A stretch of DNA of 64,000 nt, from IMG/VR virus record IMGVR_UViG_3300023049_000574, positions 62,001 through 126,000 of that record; one strand, written 5' to 3'. This document shows, one piece after another, positions 16,484-26,621 of the stretch. The notes beneath the pieces were generated by a model, which worked only from the letters and a program-made list of their open reading frames with translations, made no database searches and was not told where the DNA came from. Numbering within the stretch: position 1 is the first letter of the stretch; every line of letters starts with the position of its first letter. A program made the position numbers and the translations under genes. Source of the DNA: a virus.

Positions 16484-19400
16484 ATGCAAAATTCGTTTAT
16501 ATCCATATCTGAACAGATCGTAAATTACAATAATAATGTATTAGATCTGCTTTCACAATTAAATTCTGTTTTCGTTTCATCCAATGAAAGTGTACAAGTA
16601 AATTTCACTGATGAAAACAGAAACTTAGCAACATATGATGTTCCATCTTGGGGATATCTACAAAGAGAGATCCAAAGAATGAACACTAATATAAATACTC
16701 TTTTCGCAATAGATGAAAATGGCGCAGAAATACAAACTGCTGAAAACGTATGGAGAAAGATAGTATTAGTAGATTTAAACGAAGAGCCAAATCAAATCCA
16801 ATCATTAGATAATATCAACGTATTTGAATCAAGAAGAAATCACTTTTTTGATGCTTTATTAAATCCTAGTTTAACCATAAGACTTGACTTAACGGATAAA
16901 GTTCAGTCTAATGTAAGACAAGTTTTAGTAAGAAGATACATAGTAAATTTTGACAAAAATCCTGATGGGTCTTTTACTAACAACGGACAAGTGGGATTAG
17001 ATAGTTTTAATTCTCAATTCAGAGGACAGAATGATATAAACTTTGGGGATTTCTTAGAGTGGTATGAAACTACGCCAGGTGTGAGTAACCCAACTACTCC
17101 ATATTTTGATCAAGAAACGTTTGATTTAGATCCTAACCAACCTTTATATGATGGTATATTCACAGTATTCAATACACAAGAAGATACTATTAACAAAAAA
17201 CTTTTCTATGTTTTCAACACAATCAATTATACGATTACGACAACAGGTGAAGAAAGGGAATTAGTAGTGGGTGATAGGCTTGTAATTAATCGTGAAAAGA
17301 CAAATACTATTTATGAAATTGACGAAGTATCTAAAGCAGATACTAATCCAAAATTAGTTCTTAGAAGAATCCAAGGTAATGAAATAGTGCCTATCGGTGA
17401 GGGAACGATGAAGGCTTACGGTCCTAGCACGGAGACAAAAACATTAAACGTTACAATTGGATATAATGAAAGAAACGTAATTTTTGTTAAACCTATTAAT
17501 GCTGAAAGTTATGTAATAGCTAAAAATTGGTCATCAGGTGTAGGATACTATACCAATGATCTTAATTTAAGTAGTAATAATAGTGATAATGGTAAGACAA
17601 TGGATGAATACTATACTAATAAAGTTAGTGATTATGGACTTGCTATTAAGGATTTAGTTCAAACTAAAACACCATTAGAACTTGGTAGGTTACCAAACAG
17701 AACCGTCTTATTAACAGACAACTTTAAGGTAGTTCAGATCAACAAACATTTAACAAACAATTTAGATAAAAAAGAAATAACTAATAGATTCAATCAAATG
17801 AACACTCTTAAAAATGAGTTAAACCAAATTGATAAATCAATAAGTAATAAAATGACAAAAATGAGGGTCGCTACTTTCAAATCAGATAACGAAAGAAGAA
17901 CTGCTGAAAGAGAGTTGAATGACTTAACTCAGAGAAAATCAAATAAATCGGAATTACTAAGAAGCACATCAAACGAGATCATAACATTAAGTAATGATCC
18001 AAATAGTTTAACAAAGGCTGCTCCTAAATTTAGAGTTAGGGGGTTTTGGGATATTCCTGAACCTAGATTAGTTAGAGGAACTAGACCACAGGAAGTAGTA
18101 CAATTCAAGATACAATATAGATATCTATCTTTAGCAGGTGAGGAAAGTGCTATTGAAACTTTCAAATTACAAAATGCTGATGGAACAGATGCGAATAATG
18201 CGGTTTTCTCAAATTGGGTAACAGTATTTTCTGATGTTAGAGAGAGGGTATTTAATGAAGATACGGGAATATACGAATGGCAGATTCAGGACGTTAGCGA
18301 AGCTGATACTCCTAATATCAACCAATTAGATATACCTATACAAAGTAGCGAAAGAGTAGAGATAAGAGTTAAGTCTTTATCAGAAGTAGGGTATCCTGAG
18401 AATCCACTAGAAAGTGATTGGAGTGAGATATTTACGATTGACTTTCCTGAGGATTTATCTTCGGTAGCAGGTCAAGATGACTTCATATTAAAAGAAGCAG
18501 ATAAACAAGATACTATAGTTCAACTAAGAAGCCAACTTGGTAATGTAGATGAACATTTAAATGATCAAACAACTGTTAATGATACTACTTATTGGCATAG
18601 TACTGATACTATATTAGCACTTATACCTGATGGTAGTGGAAACCAACAATCATTATTGAATTATTTGACTGCTCTTCAAGATAGATTAACATCATTAGAA
18701 GAACAATTAAATAGAACGAGAGGTATACTTCAAGTATATGTATACAGAGGTGATGAAGCTTTCTTAGTTAAAAACGATACAGAAGTTCAATTTAATGTTG
18801 AGTGTGAAGATTACTTAGATAAATATGATGAGGATAGTACGGTTACGGGTAGAGTATATAGAAACAATGTTTATACAATTAAAGATTTCTATGTAGAGAT
18901 ACAAAACGCATCGTCATCTTCTCCGTTGGGATTACTTAGTGATAAGACATATAACACAAACAATCCTACTGTATATAACCAAAATTCACCACAGATATTT
19001 TGGGTAAATGATAGAGATGAGTTAATATTTAACACAAGTACGGGTGCTACTAGAACACAATTAGATTTCCAATACACGTGGTCAGTGAATACTGATAGCG
19101 GTAACAACAGTAACAATTCTACTAAATTAGCAGAAAATATAGGAAATCAATTTACGATAGATAGTTCTAATTCGATTACTAGTGTATTAGCATCGACTGA
19201 ATATAACATTGGATATAGTGAAAACACAATATTAGAATTTAACAATAACAATAATTCATTATTAGATCTTAATAAGTGGGTAGATGATTCACCTACTGTG
19301 AATAGTGCATCTAAGCTTCTTACGTCTGTTCACCCAAGTGTACAGAATTTAGAGGATATTGTAGAAAATAATAGCGATAAAGTTAGAACCTTTAATGCGG

Positions 19401-19702
19401 GAGATAGTTTAATATTACCTCTTAATATTTACTTTAAAATGAATGCTTTAGATCCTAACGATGGTACAGGTAAAGATTATACTTATGTAGATTTAAATAA
19501 CTTATCTACAACAACAAGACATATTAAGAGAGTTAAAATTTTATTAGAAAATGAGGCTGAAAATAAACCTTTTATATTCAGAATTCGATTCACTATTAAT
19601 AGAAATAAAGTAGTAGTTCAAAAACTTGGACAGAATAATCAGTTGAGTCAGGTGAGTCAGTTTACATTCAGACCCTTTAATCCTGGTGCGGGTGGACAAT
19701 AA
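16484..19702 (+). CDS. Large virion structural protein (baseplate/tail-type, putative)
   Basis: A 1072-residue protein, first of three consecutive very long genes typical of a tail or baseplate module. The N-terminal 400 residues are mixed alpha/beta. A coiled coil with many Asn/Lys/Glu heptads lies at about 425-500. EVVQFKIQYRYLSLAGEES (about 545-565) resembles a fibronectin-III-like strand pair. A further coiled coil at about 720-745 (LLNYLTALQDRLTSLEEQL) precedes a beta-rich C-terminus. A TTTATATATA stretch lies about 27 nt upstream of the start, so this transcript would have a leader. No sequence family is named with confidence. Confidence 0.7.
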   Translation: MQNSFISISEQIVNYNNNVLDLLSQLNSVFVSSNESVQVNFTDENRNLATYDVPSWGYLQREIQRMNTNINTLFAIDENGAEIQTAENVWRKIVLVDLNEEPNQIQSLDNINVFESRRNHFFDALLNPSLTIRLDLTDKVQSNVRQVLVRRYIVNFDKNPDGSFTNNGQVGLDSFNSQFRGQNDINFGDFLEWYETTPGVSNPTTPYFDQETFDLDPNQPLYDGIFTVFNTQEDTINKKLFYVFNTINYTITTTGEERELVVGDRLVINREKTNTIYEIDEVSKADTNPKLVLRRIQGNEIVPIGEGTMKAYGPSTETKTLNVTIGYNERNVIFVKPINAESYVIAKNWSSGVGYYTNDLNLSSNNSDNGKTMDEYYTNKVSDYGLAIKDLVQTKTPLELGRLPNRTVLLTDNFKVVQINKHLTNNLDKKEITNRFNQMNTLKNELNQIDKSISNKMTKMRVATFKSDNERRTAERELNDLTQRKSNKSELLRSTSNEIITLSNDPNSLTKAAPKFRVRGFWDIPEPRLVRGTRPQEVVQFKIQYRYLSLAGEESAIETFKLQNADGTDANNAVFSNWVTVFSDVRERVFNEDTGIYEWQIQDVSEADTPNINQLDIPIQSSERVEIRVKSLSEVGYPENPLESDWSEIFTIDFPEDLSSVAGQDDFILKEADKQDTIVQLRSQLGNVDEHLNDQTTVNDTTYWHSTDTILALIPDGSGNQQSLLNYLTALQDRLTSLEEQLNRTRGILQVYVYRGDEAFLVKNDTEVQFNVECEDYLDKYDEDSTVTGRVYRNNVYTIKDFYVEIQNASSSSPLGLLSDKTYNTNNPTVYNQNSPQIFWVNDRDELIFNTSTGATRTQLDFQYTWSVNTDSGNNSNNSTKLAENIGNQFTIDSSNSITSVLASTEYNIGYSENTILEFNNNNNSLLDLNKWVDDSPTVNSASKLLTSVHPSVQNLEDIVENNSDKVRTFNAGDSLILPLNIYFKMNALDPNDGTGKDYTYVDLNNLSTTTRHIKRVKILLENEAENKPFIFRIRFTINRNKVVVQKLGQNNQLSQVSQFTFRPFNPGAGGQ

Positions 19703-19724
19703 ATTAAAAAAAAGATTCTAATTA

Positions 19725-22700
19725 ATGAATAGTTTTACATTATTAAAAACAAATCCTAAATTAACTACGAACGTAAAGGTCATTTATAGTGATGATAAAG
19801 TGTATCTACAATCTTTTGAGGTATTACCCGAACTATCTGAGAGAAAGTATACTAAAAGGGTAGTAACACAAAACAGTGATATAAATAGTCAAATAGGTAA
19901 ATTTTGGCAGAATACACCAAAAGAGATAGCCTATTTCAATTTTGATGAATTAGATTTTGATGTTTCTTATAACACATATGATAAACAGATAGATGATACT
20001 TACATCAGTGGGGCATCTAGAATTAATAACTATGAAGAAGAGTTCGAATATTTCGCTCCTGTTCATATTTATAAAAATGATATACCTTGTAACTTTATTA
20101 TTTTCAGAGCAGACGGAGCAGGTGTACTTGATCTAAATACTCAAAACTTTAGACAAAATGTTCTTAATAAGATGAAGGTTGTTAGAAATTTTAATCTTAA
20201 ATCTGATAATAAGTTAGGTAAAATGATCACCAATACTTATTTAGGTAATGATGATTTACCAAATAGTGGGATATCGATTAACTTTAACCAAACGGAATTC
20301 ACATATTGGAATGGTATAGACTATGAAACAGGTGAATACACATCTAAGGGGAAGATATTAGATGATAACTTCGATAAAGAATTAACTTTCACACAGGGGT
20401 TTGATTTATTAACAGGAAATTTTGAAGAAGAGGGAGTAATATATCCTTTCATATTAAATATGAGCTTCTTATTCGATGATAAACCTGCTAGTCCTGAGGG
20501 TCTTAACACATGGTCAATAAATAGGTATTATGGATTTTATGGTGATCTAGAAAACGTAACAAGCATATCTCCTTATATGCCTCCTGCGTTAAAAGAAGGA
20601 CTTAAGTTAGATAGGAATAATATATTTACATTAAGTGGCGCAAGAGTTAACCCATTTAAAAGAGAATTTAAAGATGGTAAAACATATTATGTAGAATACA
20701 AAAATGATTTTTACTTAGTAGAGAAAATAGAAGATGGGTATAAAGTAATATCTGATGTGGCTTTACCTACGGATGTTGACAGTAACTTCAACTTAAACAC
20801 AATAACTTTCTTAGATAATAATGTAATTAAATACCAAAATGGGAATAATTATACATTAGATGAAGATTCTGACGTATTAATAATCGATATTGATGGTGTT
20901 TGTCATAGGTTTTTAAAAGATGGTGATAATTGGAGAGTTCTTTCAGATTATAAGTTTGAGATAAATAATAACATATTCAAATATTTTGTAAACAGAGGCG
21001 ACCCATCACAAACTACAATTCTTAATTTAAATGAGGTAACTAAAGACAATCCCCCAAAATCATTTAAGGTATGTAAATTTAATTTTAAGGAAGTAAAAAA
21101 CTTTGATCTAGATATATTAGATACGGAGTACTCTAAATTTGAATATGAGTTTAGTTCATTTATTACGAAGAGCGAAGAACCTAAGTTATATGAAGACGAT
21201 AACCTATTCAGTGGTTATGAAAAACCTATAGAAAAGTATATCTACAATAAAGAAGTTATCTCTATTCCTGTTGCTAATGAATATTTAGCTACTTCTGAAT
21301 TATTTGAATTGATCCAAAAAGGACAAAGACCAAATAAGTTTTGGGATAAGAATTCAGATATAGTAAAATGGGGTATAGAAAGTAGTGTGGGTAATAATGA
21401 TTATCCTTATATGTTTAATATAAACCAAAAGGGTGATGATTATAATAGAGTAGCTAACACAGATAATAGCATACCTAGTAGAGTAGACAGAAATTTAGAT
21501 TATTTCTATACATTAGCAAGTAGTGATTATAATTTTGGATACAATAATAATGTAATACATCAATCATTATCTATTATTAATGAAAACGATTTTAAAATAG
21601 ATAAATATTTTAACAGGAACTATGCTTCTAATTACTTTGATGAAATATTCTCAGGAGAGGAAACATATAATAATGTTATATCTAAGAGTAAGAAATTTTC
21701 TAACTTCTTACCTAGTGAGGAAAGTAACCCTAATAAAACTTGGTTTAAAGGATTAGAGTTTAGTATTTATAACGTAGATCAAATAGAAAAAGATAATAAT
21801 ACTATATTAAAGATGAATGTAAGTTCTTCTAATAGTTTCGAAAACTATAAGTTTTCTGTGTTATTATCCGCTAGATCAAATAATATAGAAAATGATTTTG
21901 CGCCAACAAATACATCCTCGAATTGGGTATTGATAAGAAATTGGGAAAGGAATACGACTTATTTCACAGGTAGTATAGTTCTATTTGATGGAACTAAATT
22001 TAAAGACAGTGATGGTCAGTATGGATTTCCAGGATATGTAGGAACAAGCTCTACTACGGGAACAGTAGATCCACAAGAATATGTTTACCCTAATGGTGAA
22101 ACAGAAACTTTAACAATAGACAGTGAAACATATGCGTTAACAGAAATATCACCAACAGGACCGAACAACGGTAATGCTGAACTCTTTATATGTACAGCTA
22201 CTACCTCGGTAATAAGTCCATTTGGAAACCCTGTTGATAGTACGGATTGGACAATATATCCACCTATTAGTTATAGATCTATTTATTATAGAAAAAATAC
22301 ATCATATTTGGCATTTGATTCATCTATTACTTATAATAGTTTAATAGATAGACCTGCCCTTAATTTTAACTATTTATCTTATTTCGTTTTATATAAAGGA
22401 CAATATTATAAAAGCGTTAGGGAACAAGGAAGCGCAGATAATATAACACCCGAAACAGTAGTTATAAGTGAATTAGACGGAAACCAAATAGTATATTGGG
22501 AGCAGGTAGAACAATATAATACGACTAAGAACTATATAGAAAATGAGATCGTTAGTTTAGATAGAGATTTATATTATTTTGATTCCGATACAGAGGAACT
22601 ATCATTAATATTTACTCTAAAACCATCGGTTGATACTTTATATAGTAGATATAATGTAGTAAGATTCAATGATGATTATTACACTAATTTAATAGATGGG

Positions 22701-23468
22701 TCAGTATTGGATAATGGTGTGAATATATATATCAACAAAAAGTGGAAAAACATTTTAATTAATCCATATTTTAATGATATCATAAATCCATTTAACACAA
22801 ACAGAGAACTTTTATATACACCCGAATTGCAACAATTGACTGCTTCTAATATGATAGAGATAATCAACAGTATTAATCTAAAGAACGGATTTGTGAAAAA
22901 TTTAGCGTATTATGTAATTGAAGAAGACGGAAGTTTTAACAAATATGATATCAATAATATTGAAGAAATTCCTTATATCCTGCAGGTTGAAGGACCTACC
23001 GAGAGAGAAATATATTCTCATAGTTTAATTAAAAAGGGGTTAAATGTTAACCGTGATGTATTTAATATAGATAATGTTTTAGAAAATAACAATATAGAAA
23101 TTTTAAATCAGATCAATTACTATAATGGTCAGCCATTAGCTTATAAGTTTGAGAATAGAAACGGTCTTACTTTTGAAGATAGAACAAGTATCATATATAG
23201 GTTTGGTGGTGAGTATAATCCTATATTTAGTAATATATCTTTATTTGAATCCGATGGAGATAATAATTATAAATTCAACGAGAACCTAAGGGGTTTCGGT
23301 GAGATAAAAGAAATGATGAAATCTAAAGTTAATGAGAATGATATACTAATAAACAAAAAGGGATATAGCTCTATTTACCCACAGATAGATGAAATTGGAT
23401 ATTTTGTAGATAGACATAACATCTTTAAGAGTACTTGGGATAAGAGTTATTATAAAAAAACTATATAA
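19725..23468 (+). CDS. Very large virion structural protein (putative)
   Basis: A 1247-residue protein, the longest in the window, 22 bp after the preceding structural gene. It is beta-rich, with many Asn/Tyr/Asp and few charged clusters, as in large phage tail or baseplate-wedge proteins. The opening FTLLKTNPKLTTNVKVIYSDDKVYLQSF resembles the start of large baseplate proteins in T4-like and jumbo phages, by general impression only. No enzymatic motif was found. Its place between two other structural-type genes is the main support. Confidence 0.7.
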   Translation: MNSFTLLKTNPKLTTNVKVIYSDDKVYLQSFEVLPELSERKYTKRVVTQNSDINSQIGKFWQNTPKEIAYFNFDELDFDVSYNTYDKQIDDTYISGASRINNYEEEFEYFAPVHIYKNDIPCNFIIFRADGAGVLDLNTQNFRQNVLNKMKVVRNFNLKSDNKLGKMITNTYLGNDDLPNSGISINFNQTEFTYWNGIDYETGEYTSKGKILDDNFDKELTFTQGFDLLTGNFEEEGVIYPFILNMSFLFDDKPASPEGLNTWSINRYYGFYGDLENVTSISPYMPPALKEGLKLDRNNIFTLSGARVNPFKREFKDGKTYYVEYKNDFYLVEKIEDGYKVISDVALPTDVDSNFNLNTITFLDNNVIKYQNGNNYTLDEDSDVLIIDIDGVCHRFLKDGDNWRVLSDYKFEINNNIFKYFVNRGDPSQTTILNLNEVTKDNPPKSFKVCKFNFKEVKNFDLDILDTEYSKFEYEFSSFITKSEEPKLYEDDNLFSGYEKPIEKYIYNKEVISIPVANEYLATSELFELIQKGQRPNKFWDKNSDIVKWGIESSVGNNDYPYMFNINQKGDDYNRVANTDNSIPSRVDRNLDYFYTLASSDYNFGYNNNVIHQSLSIINENDFKIDKYFNRNYASNYFDEIFSGEETYNNVISKSKKFSNFLPSEESNPNKTWFKGLEFSIYNVDQIEKDNNTILKMNVSSSNSFENYKFSVLLSARSNNIENDFAPTNTSSNWVLIRNWERNTTYFTGSIVLFDGTKFKDSDGQYGFPGYVGTSSTTGTVDPQEYVYPNGETETLTIDSETYALTEISPTGPNNGNAELFICTATTSVISPFGNPVDSTDWTIYPPISYRSIYYRKNTSYLAFDSSITYNSLIDRPALNFNYLSYFVLYKGQYYKSVREQGSADNITPETVVISELDGNQIVYWEQVEQYNTTKNYIENEIVSLDRDLYYFDSDTEELSLIFTLKPSVDTLYSRYNVVRFNDDYYTNLIDGSVLDNGVNIYINKKWKNILINPYFNDIINPFNTNRELLYTPELQQLTASNMIEIINSINLKNGFVKNLAYYVIEEDGSFNKYDINNIEEIPYILQVEGPTEREIYSHSLIKKGLNVNRDVFNIDNVLENNNIEILNQINYYNGQPLAYKFENRNGLTFEDRTSIIYRFGGEYNPIFSNISLFESDGDNNYKFNENLRGFGEIKEMMKSKVNENDILINKKGYSSIYPQIDEIGYFVDRHNIFKSTWDKSYYKKTI

Positions 23469-23471
23469 TAC

Positions 23472-24161
23472 ATGAGAAGAAGCGGAATATCACCTGAATA
23501 CAGATATATAAACACAGCAGGAACTTTTAATATGATAGAACAAAAAAGTTTCATGGGATCTAAGTTAATGACAGCAGAGAACCCTATAGCTATAACTGAT
23601 CAGGATATAGTATATTATCAACAACTGAATGGTGAGCAATTAAACTTGAATCAAGAAATAAACATCAGTAAGATTATATTTTCTAGTTTAACAGAAAAGG
23701 CAAACAATCATCAAATAAATTTAGATGCTACTCAAACTGAAACTGATCAGAACGGAAGAACTAAGTGGATCATAAATATAAATTTAGTTGAGATACTAAG
23801 ATCATATATGTTTACTAGAATAAAAGAGAAAAGATCTTTTGGTGGTATATTAAGTGAGGAAACTTCTTTCAAATCCATAGATGATTCTATCAGACAATAC
23901 TTAAATAATAATATAATAGGTTTATATGATTTCAAAAACATGGATCTTTACATAGAGTACTTACCATTATCAGAAGAAGAAAGAAAGAGATATGAGGTGA
24001 GTTATGATCGAAAGGTTAAAGAAGATGGAAGCAAATCAAGTAAGTTCAGTTTATCCTTTAGTAAAGATCGATCATATGTGCAAGTATTCTTCACACAAGA
24101 AAAGAACAGTAAAGATTTTACTTTCAACTATTACTTTGATTTATACTACGAGCAAAAATAA
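23472..24161 (+). CDS. Virion-associated protein of the same module (putative)
   Basis: A 229-residue protein starting 3 bp after the preceding stop and ending 2 bp before the next ATG, so co-transcribed with the structural genes. It opens MRRSGISPEYRYINTAGTF and has no recognised domain; the C-terminal third is beta-rich (RSYVQVFFTQE, FTFNYYFDLYYEQ). Role inferred only from position. Confidence 0.6.
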   Translation: MRRSGISPEYRYINTAGTFNMIEQKSFMGSKLMTAENPIAITDQDIVYYQQLNGEQLNLNQEINISKIIFSSLTEKANNHQINLDATQTETDQNGRTKWIININLVEILRSYMFTRIKEKRSFGGILSEETSFKSIDDSIRQYLNNNIIGLYDFKNMDLYIEYLPLSEEERKRYEVSYDRKVKEDGSKSSKFSLSFSKDRSYVQVFFTQEKNSKDFTFNYYFDLYYEQK

Positions 24162-24163
24162 TA

Positions 24164-24535
24164 ATGAATATGAGCTACGATAAGTTTCAGAACAATTTAA
24201 TCAGGCTTTTCAAAATATTTGAGAAAAGACCTAACCATTTAAGTCAATTTCTAATTGAAAACGATGCTTTTAATGAAGACTTCAAAAAGAATGTTATCAA
24301 AAGCGAAAACCTTAATTCGATCAATGAGTTATCTGAATCACTTATTGATTTCTCTGACTTTGATGAAATGAATGAATTTTTAAATGACCTTATTAAAAAC
24401 CATAAGAAAAATAAAATAGTGTCTGAAAGCAAGATGAACAAAGAGTTATTTAAATTAATTTCAGAAGAAAAATTCGAAGATGCTGCCGCTTTGAGAGATT
24501 ATATGAAAAAAAATCAAATAAAAATTAAACTTTAA
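24164..24535 (+). CDS. Small UVR-motif protein
   Basis: A 123-residue helical protein. Its C-terminus ELFKLISEEKFEDAAALRDY matches the UVR motif (E-x-F-E-x-A-A-x-x-R-D) found in UvrB/UvrC, ClpC and ClpC adaptors such as McsA. A second UVR motif in this window is in the ClpC-like unfoldase, so this protein could be its partner. It is located in the structural module, so it could also be a virion chaperone. The motif is clear; the function is not known. Confidence 0.65.
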   Translation: MNMSYDKFQNNLIRLFKIFEKRPNHLSQFLIENDAFNEDFKKNVIKSENLNSINELSESLIDFSDFDEMNEFLNDLIKNHKKNKIVSESKMNKELFKLISEEKFEDAAALRDYMKKNQIKIKL

Positions 24536-24579
24536 TCTAATCTCATATATAACAATTGAACATTTAAATTAATAAATAT

Positions 24580-25668
24580 ATGAGTAAAAAAATAAGCCCA
24601 ATCGGTGATCCAACTCTAACCGATGTATTCGAAGAGGAATTACCTATCGAACAACGTGATAAAGAACAATATGATCTTATCATGCAACACACAAATTTCC
24701 CTAAGCCTAACAGTGTAATGACTGCACAATTTTTAGGAAAGGACGAAACGCATTATTTACTTAATGCAAACTTAAAGGATGTAATCCGAGTTCCTGTTAA
24801 CAGAAGTGAAAAGAAAATATTCTCTACCCTAGCGGAAGGATCTGATATCGATGTACTAGTTACAGGTATTTCAGATGATACCAATGAATATTCTATTAAC
24901 GGAAGTGTTAGTCAGATTTACCAAGAAAAAGCATTCCAAATCCTCAGAAACATAAATGATGATGAGTATGTAAGCGTTAATATCTTAGAACTTACTCCTG
25001 GTGGGTACAGATGTGAGATCAACATGGAAAACTGCTTACTCGATGCGTTCTTACCACAGTTCTTAGCAGATGTGAATAAAATAAGAGACGAAGCTAAAGA
25101 TAATTTAGTAGGGAACACTTATAACATATGTATCGAAAGTTATTCAAGAGATAAGAGAACTTGGATTGTATCAAGAAGAAAATACTTGAAGCAACTTATT
25201 CCTTCTCACTTAAACGATCTCGATAAAGAAACTAACTATACAGGTCATGTTACAGGAACAGCACCATTTGGTATTTTTGTTCAATTTAACGAGTGTTTAA
25301 CAGGATTGATTCATAGCTCTAACCTTAATGATGATGTATTAGGAGAATTCGAAAACGGAAACATTAAAGCGGGTGATGAAATCACATTCAAAGTAAAAGA
25401 TAAGTTGAATAAAAACAAGATTATCTTAACACAAAAATCAACAGTTTCTTTTTGGGATACCATTGAGATAAACCAAGAAGTAGAGGCAGTGATCAAAGAT
25501 CATAAACCTTTTGGGACTCTTGTGAATTTGGATAACGAAACCCTTGGGTTAGTTTATAAAAACGAACAAAGTGAACAAGTGTTAAGCCTGAAAAAAGGAG
25601 ATCCTATTAACGTCAAGATCATAAAATTTAATCGAGATAAAAGAGATATATTTTTATCAGTTATATAA
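24580..25668 (+). CDS. S1-repeat RNA-binding protein (ribosomal protein S1-like)
   Basis: A 362-residue protein with tandem S1/OB-fold repeats. The clearest are at about 215-285 (YTGHVTGTAPFGIFVQF, then TGLIHSSNL) and about 290-362 (VEAVIKDHKPFGTLVNL). Two weaker repeats lie at about 40-110 and 120-200. The pattern is that of bacterial ribosomal protein S1, which has six repeats in the full-length form. The phage lacks Shine-Dalgarno sites, so an S1-like protein could redirect ribosomes to phage mRNA or protect RNA (inference). It is followed by a strong terminator. Confidence 0.8.
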   Translation: MSKKISPIGDPTLTDVFEEELPIEQRDKEQYDLIMQHTNFPKPNSVMTAQFLGKDETHYLLNANLKDVIRVPVNRSEKKIFSTLAEGSDIDVLVTGISDDTNEYSINGSVSQIYQEKAFQILRNINDDEYVSVNILELTPGGYRCEINMENCLLDAFLPQFLADVNKIRDEAKDNLVGNTYNICIESYSRDKRTWIVSRRKYLKQLIPSHLNDLDKETNYTGHVTGTAPFGIFVQFNECLTGLIHSSNLNDDVLGEFENGNIKAGDEITFKVKDKLNKNKIILTQKSTVSFWDTIEINQEVEAVIKDHKPFGTLVNLDNETLGLVYKNEQSEQVLSLKKGDPINVKIIKFNRDKRDIFLSVI

Positions 25669-25677
25669 AACAAAAAA

Positions 25678-25710
25678 AAAGAGAGAAGCGTATGTTTCTC
25701 TCTTTTTTTT
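25678..25710 (+). terminator. Rho-independent terminator after the S1-like gene
   Basis: A-rich flank, GAGAGAA at 25681-25687, an 8-nt loop, TTCTCTC at 25696-25702 and a run of eight T. It is a strong intrinsic terminator 12 bp after the stop codon. Confidence 0.85.
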
Positions 25711-25726
25711 AATTAATTTCACACCT

Positions 25727-25957
25727 ATGGACAATAACGATTTAATTAAGAAGATAAACGATCTACAAGAACGTCCTTTTATCCCATTCGAAGGAATGGA
25801 AGATAGTGTTTTCATGAAAGAAGGTATGCCTATACATCCATTAACTTGTGGTAACGATAGTAGACATAAAGTTCTTAGAGCTACCGAAGAAAACGGAAAA
25901 GTGATATTAGTGTGTGATGATTGTGACTATAAACAAAGTTATATACCTAATTTCTAA
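25727..25957 (+). CDS. Small zinc-ribbon-like protein
   Basis: A 76-residue protein. The C-terminal half has HPLTCGNDSRHKVL followed by VILVCDDCDYKQ, giving a Cys/His set (C41, H47, C63, C66) of zinc-ribbon type. Such small proteins occur in many phages and often bind nucleic acid or mRNA-processing partners. It lies after the S1 gene terminator and has its own start region. Confidence 0.65.
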   Translation: MDNNDLIKKINDLQERPFIPFEGMEDSVFMKEGMPIHPLTCGNDSRHKVLRATEENGKVILVCDDCDYKQSYIPNF

Positions 25958-25959
25958 TC

Positions 25960-26538
25960 TCAATTCTTAGAAAGTTTATCTAATATTCTCTTTTCATACT
26001 CACTAAGAGATTTCATACCAAACTTACTGATCTTATCTAAGATATCGTCTAATGTCATAGAATCTACTTCTTCTTTATCCACCTCTTCTAAAAGTTTAGG
26101 ACTCATTAAACTATATAACTCATTATTTTCTATATCATTAGGGATACTATCAATCACTTCTTTAATGTTATAGTGATTCTGCTCATACCTCATTATCGGG
26201 CATAATAAGAACGCAAAATCCTCTTCTATTAAAGGTGGTATAAAATCATCAACAATTTCTCCCCTGATATATTTATCATATTTTATATAAACTTCTACTA
26301 TTACCCTAGATAGCTCGTAGTCTAATCGGTCATCGTATTTCATTTTATATTTAGTATCCTCTATTATTTGGTCTTCCTCATCTTCTATTACGGGATATGT
26401 TCCCCAAGTATAGAAGAAATATAATTCTTCTTCATCTAATTTTTCATTAGCATAAGATTCAAGATCTTTTAGAAACCTTTCAGTTATATCAGGGAAATCA
26501 AGTTTGAATTCTTCGTATGACACAAGTATTTCTTTCAT
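25960..26538 (-). CDS. Acidic protein with C-terminal DUF6576-like motif
   Basis: A 192-residue acidic protein. The C-terminus LDDILDKISKFGMKSLSEYE is a DUF6576-like motif of the kind found at the C-terminus of Bacteroidota rhomboid proteases; related copies occur at 27.7, 47.0 and 60.8 kb. The rest is helical and unrecognised. An in-frame TTG at 26544 is possible, but the ATG at 26538 is preferred. Confidence 0.6.
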   Translation of the reverse strand: MKEILVSYEEFKLDFPDITERFLKDLESYANEKLDEEELYFFYTWGTYPVIEDEEDQIIEDTKYKMKYDDRLDYELSRVIVEVYIKYDKYIRGEIVDDFIPPLIEEDFAFLLCPIMRYEQNHYNIKEVIDSIPNDIENNELYSLMSPKLLEEVDKEEVDSMTLDDILDKISKFGMKSLSEYEKRILDKLSKN

Positions 26539-26598
26539 AATCAACTAAGTCATTTATTTTATATATTAGAAAATTCTGTACCTATATGAAAAAATCAG

Positions 26599-26606
26599 TA
26601 TATTTG
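26599..26606 (+). promoter_or_regulatory. TATATTTG promoter before the rhomboid gene
   Basis: A TAnnTTTG element 15 nt before the ATG at 26622. It lies inside the longer in-frame ORF that begins at 26586, which argues that the upstream ATG is not the real start. Confidence 0.5.
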
Positions 26607-26621
26607 TATAAAAATAATTAC

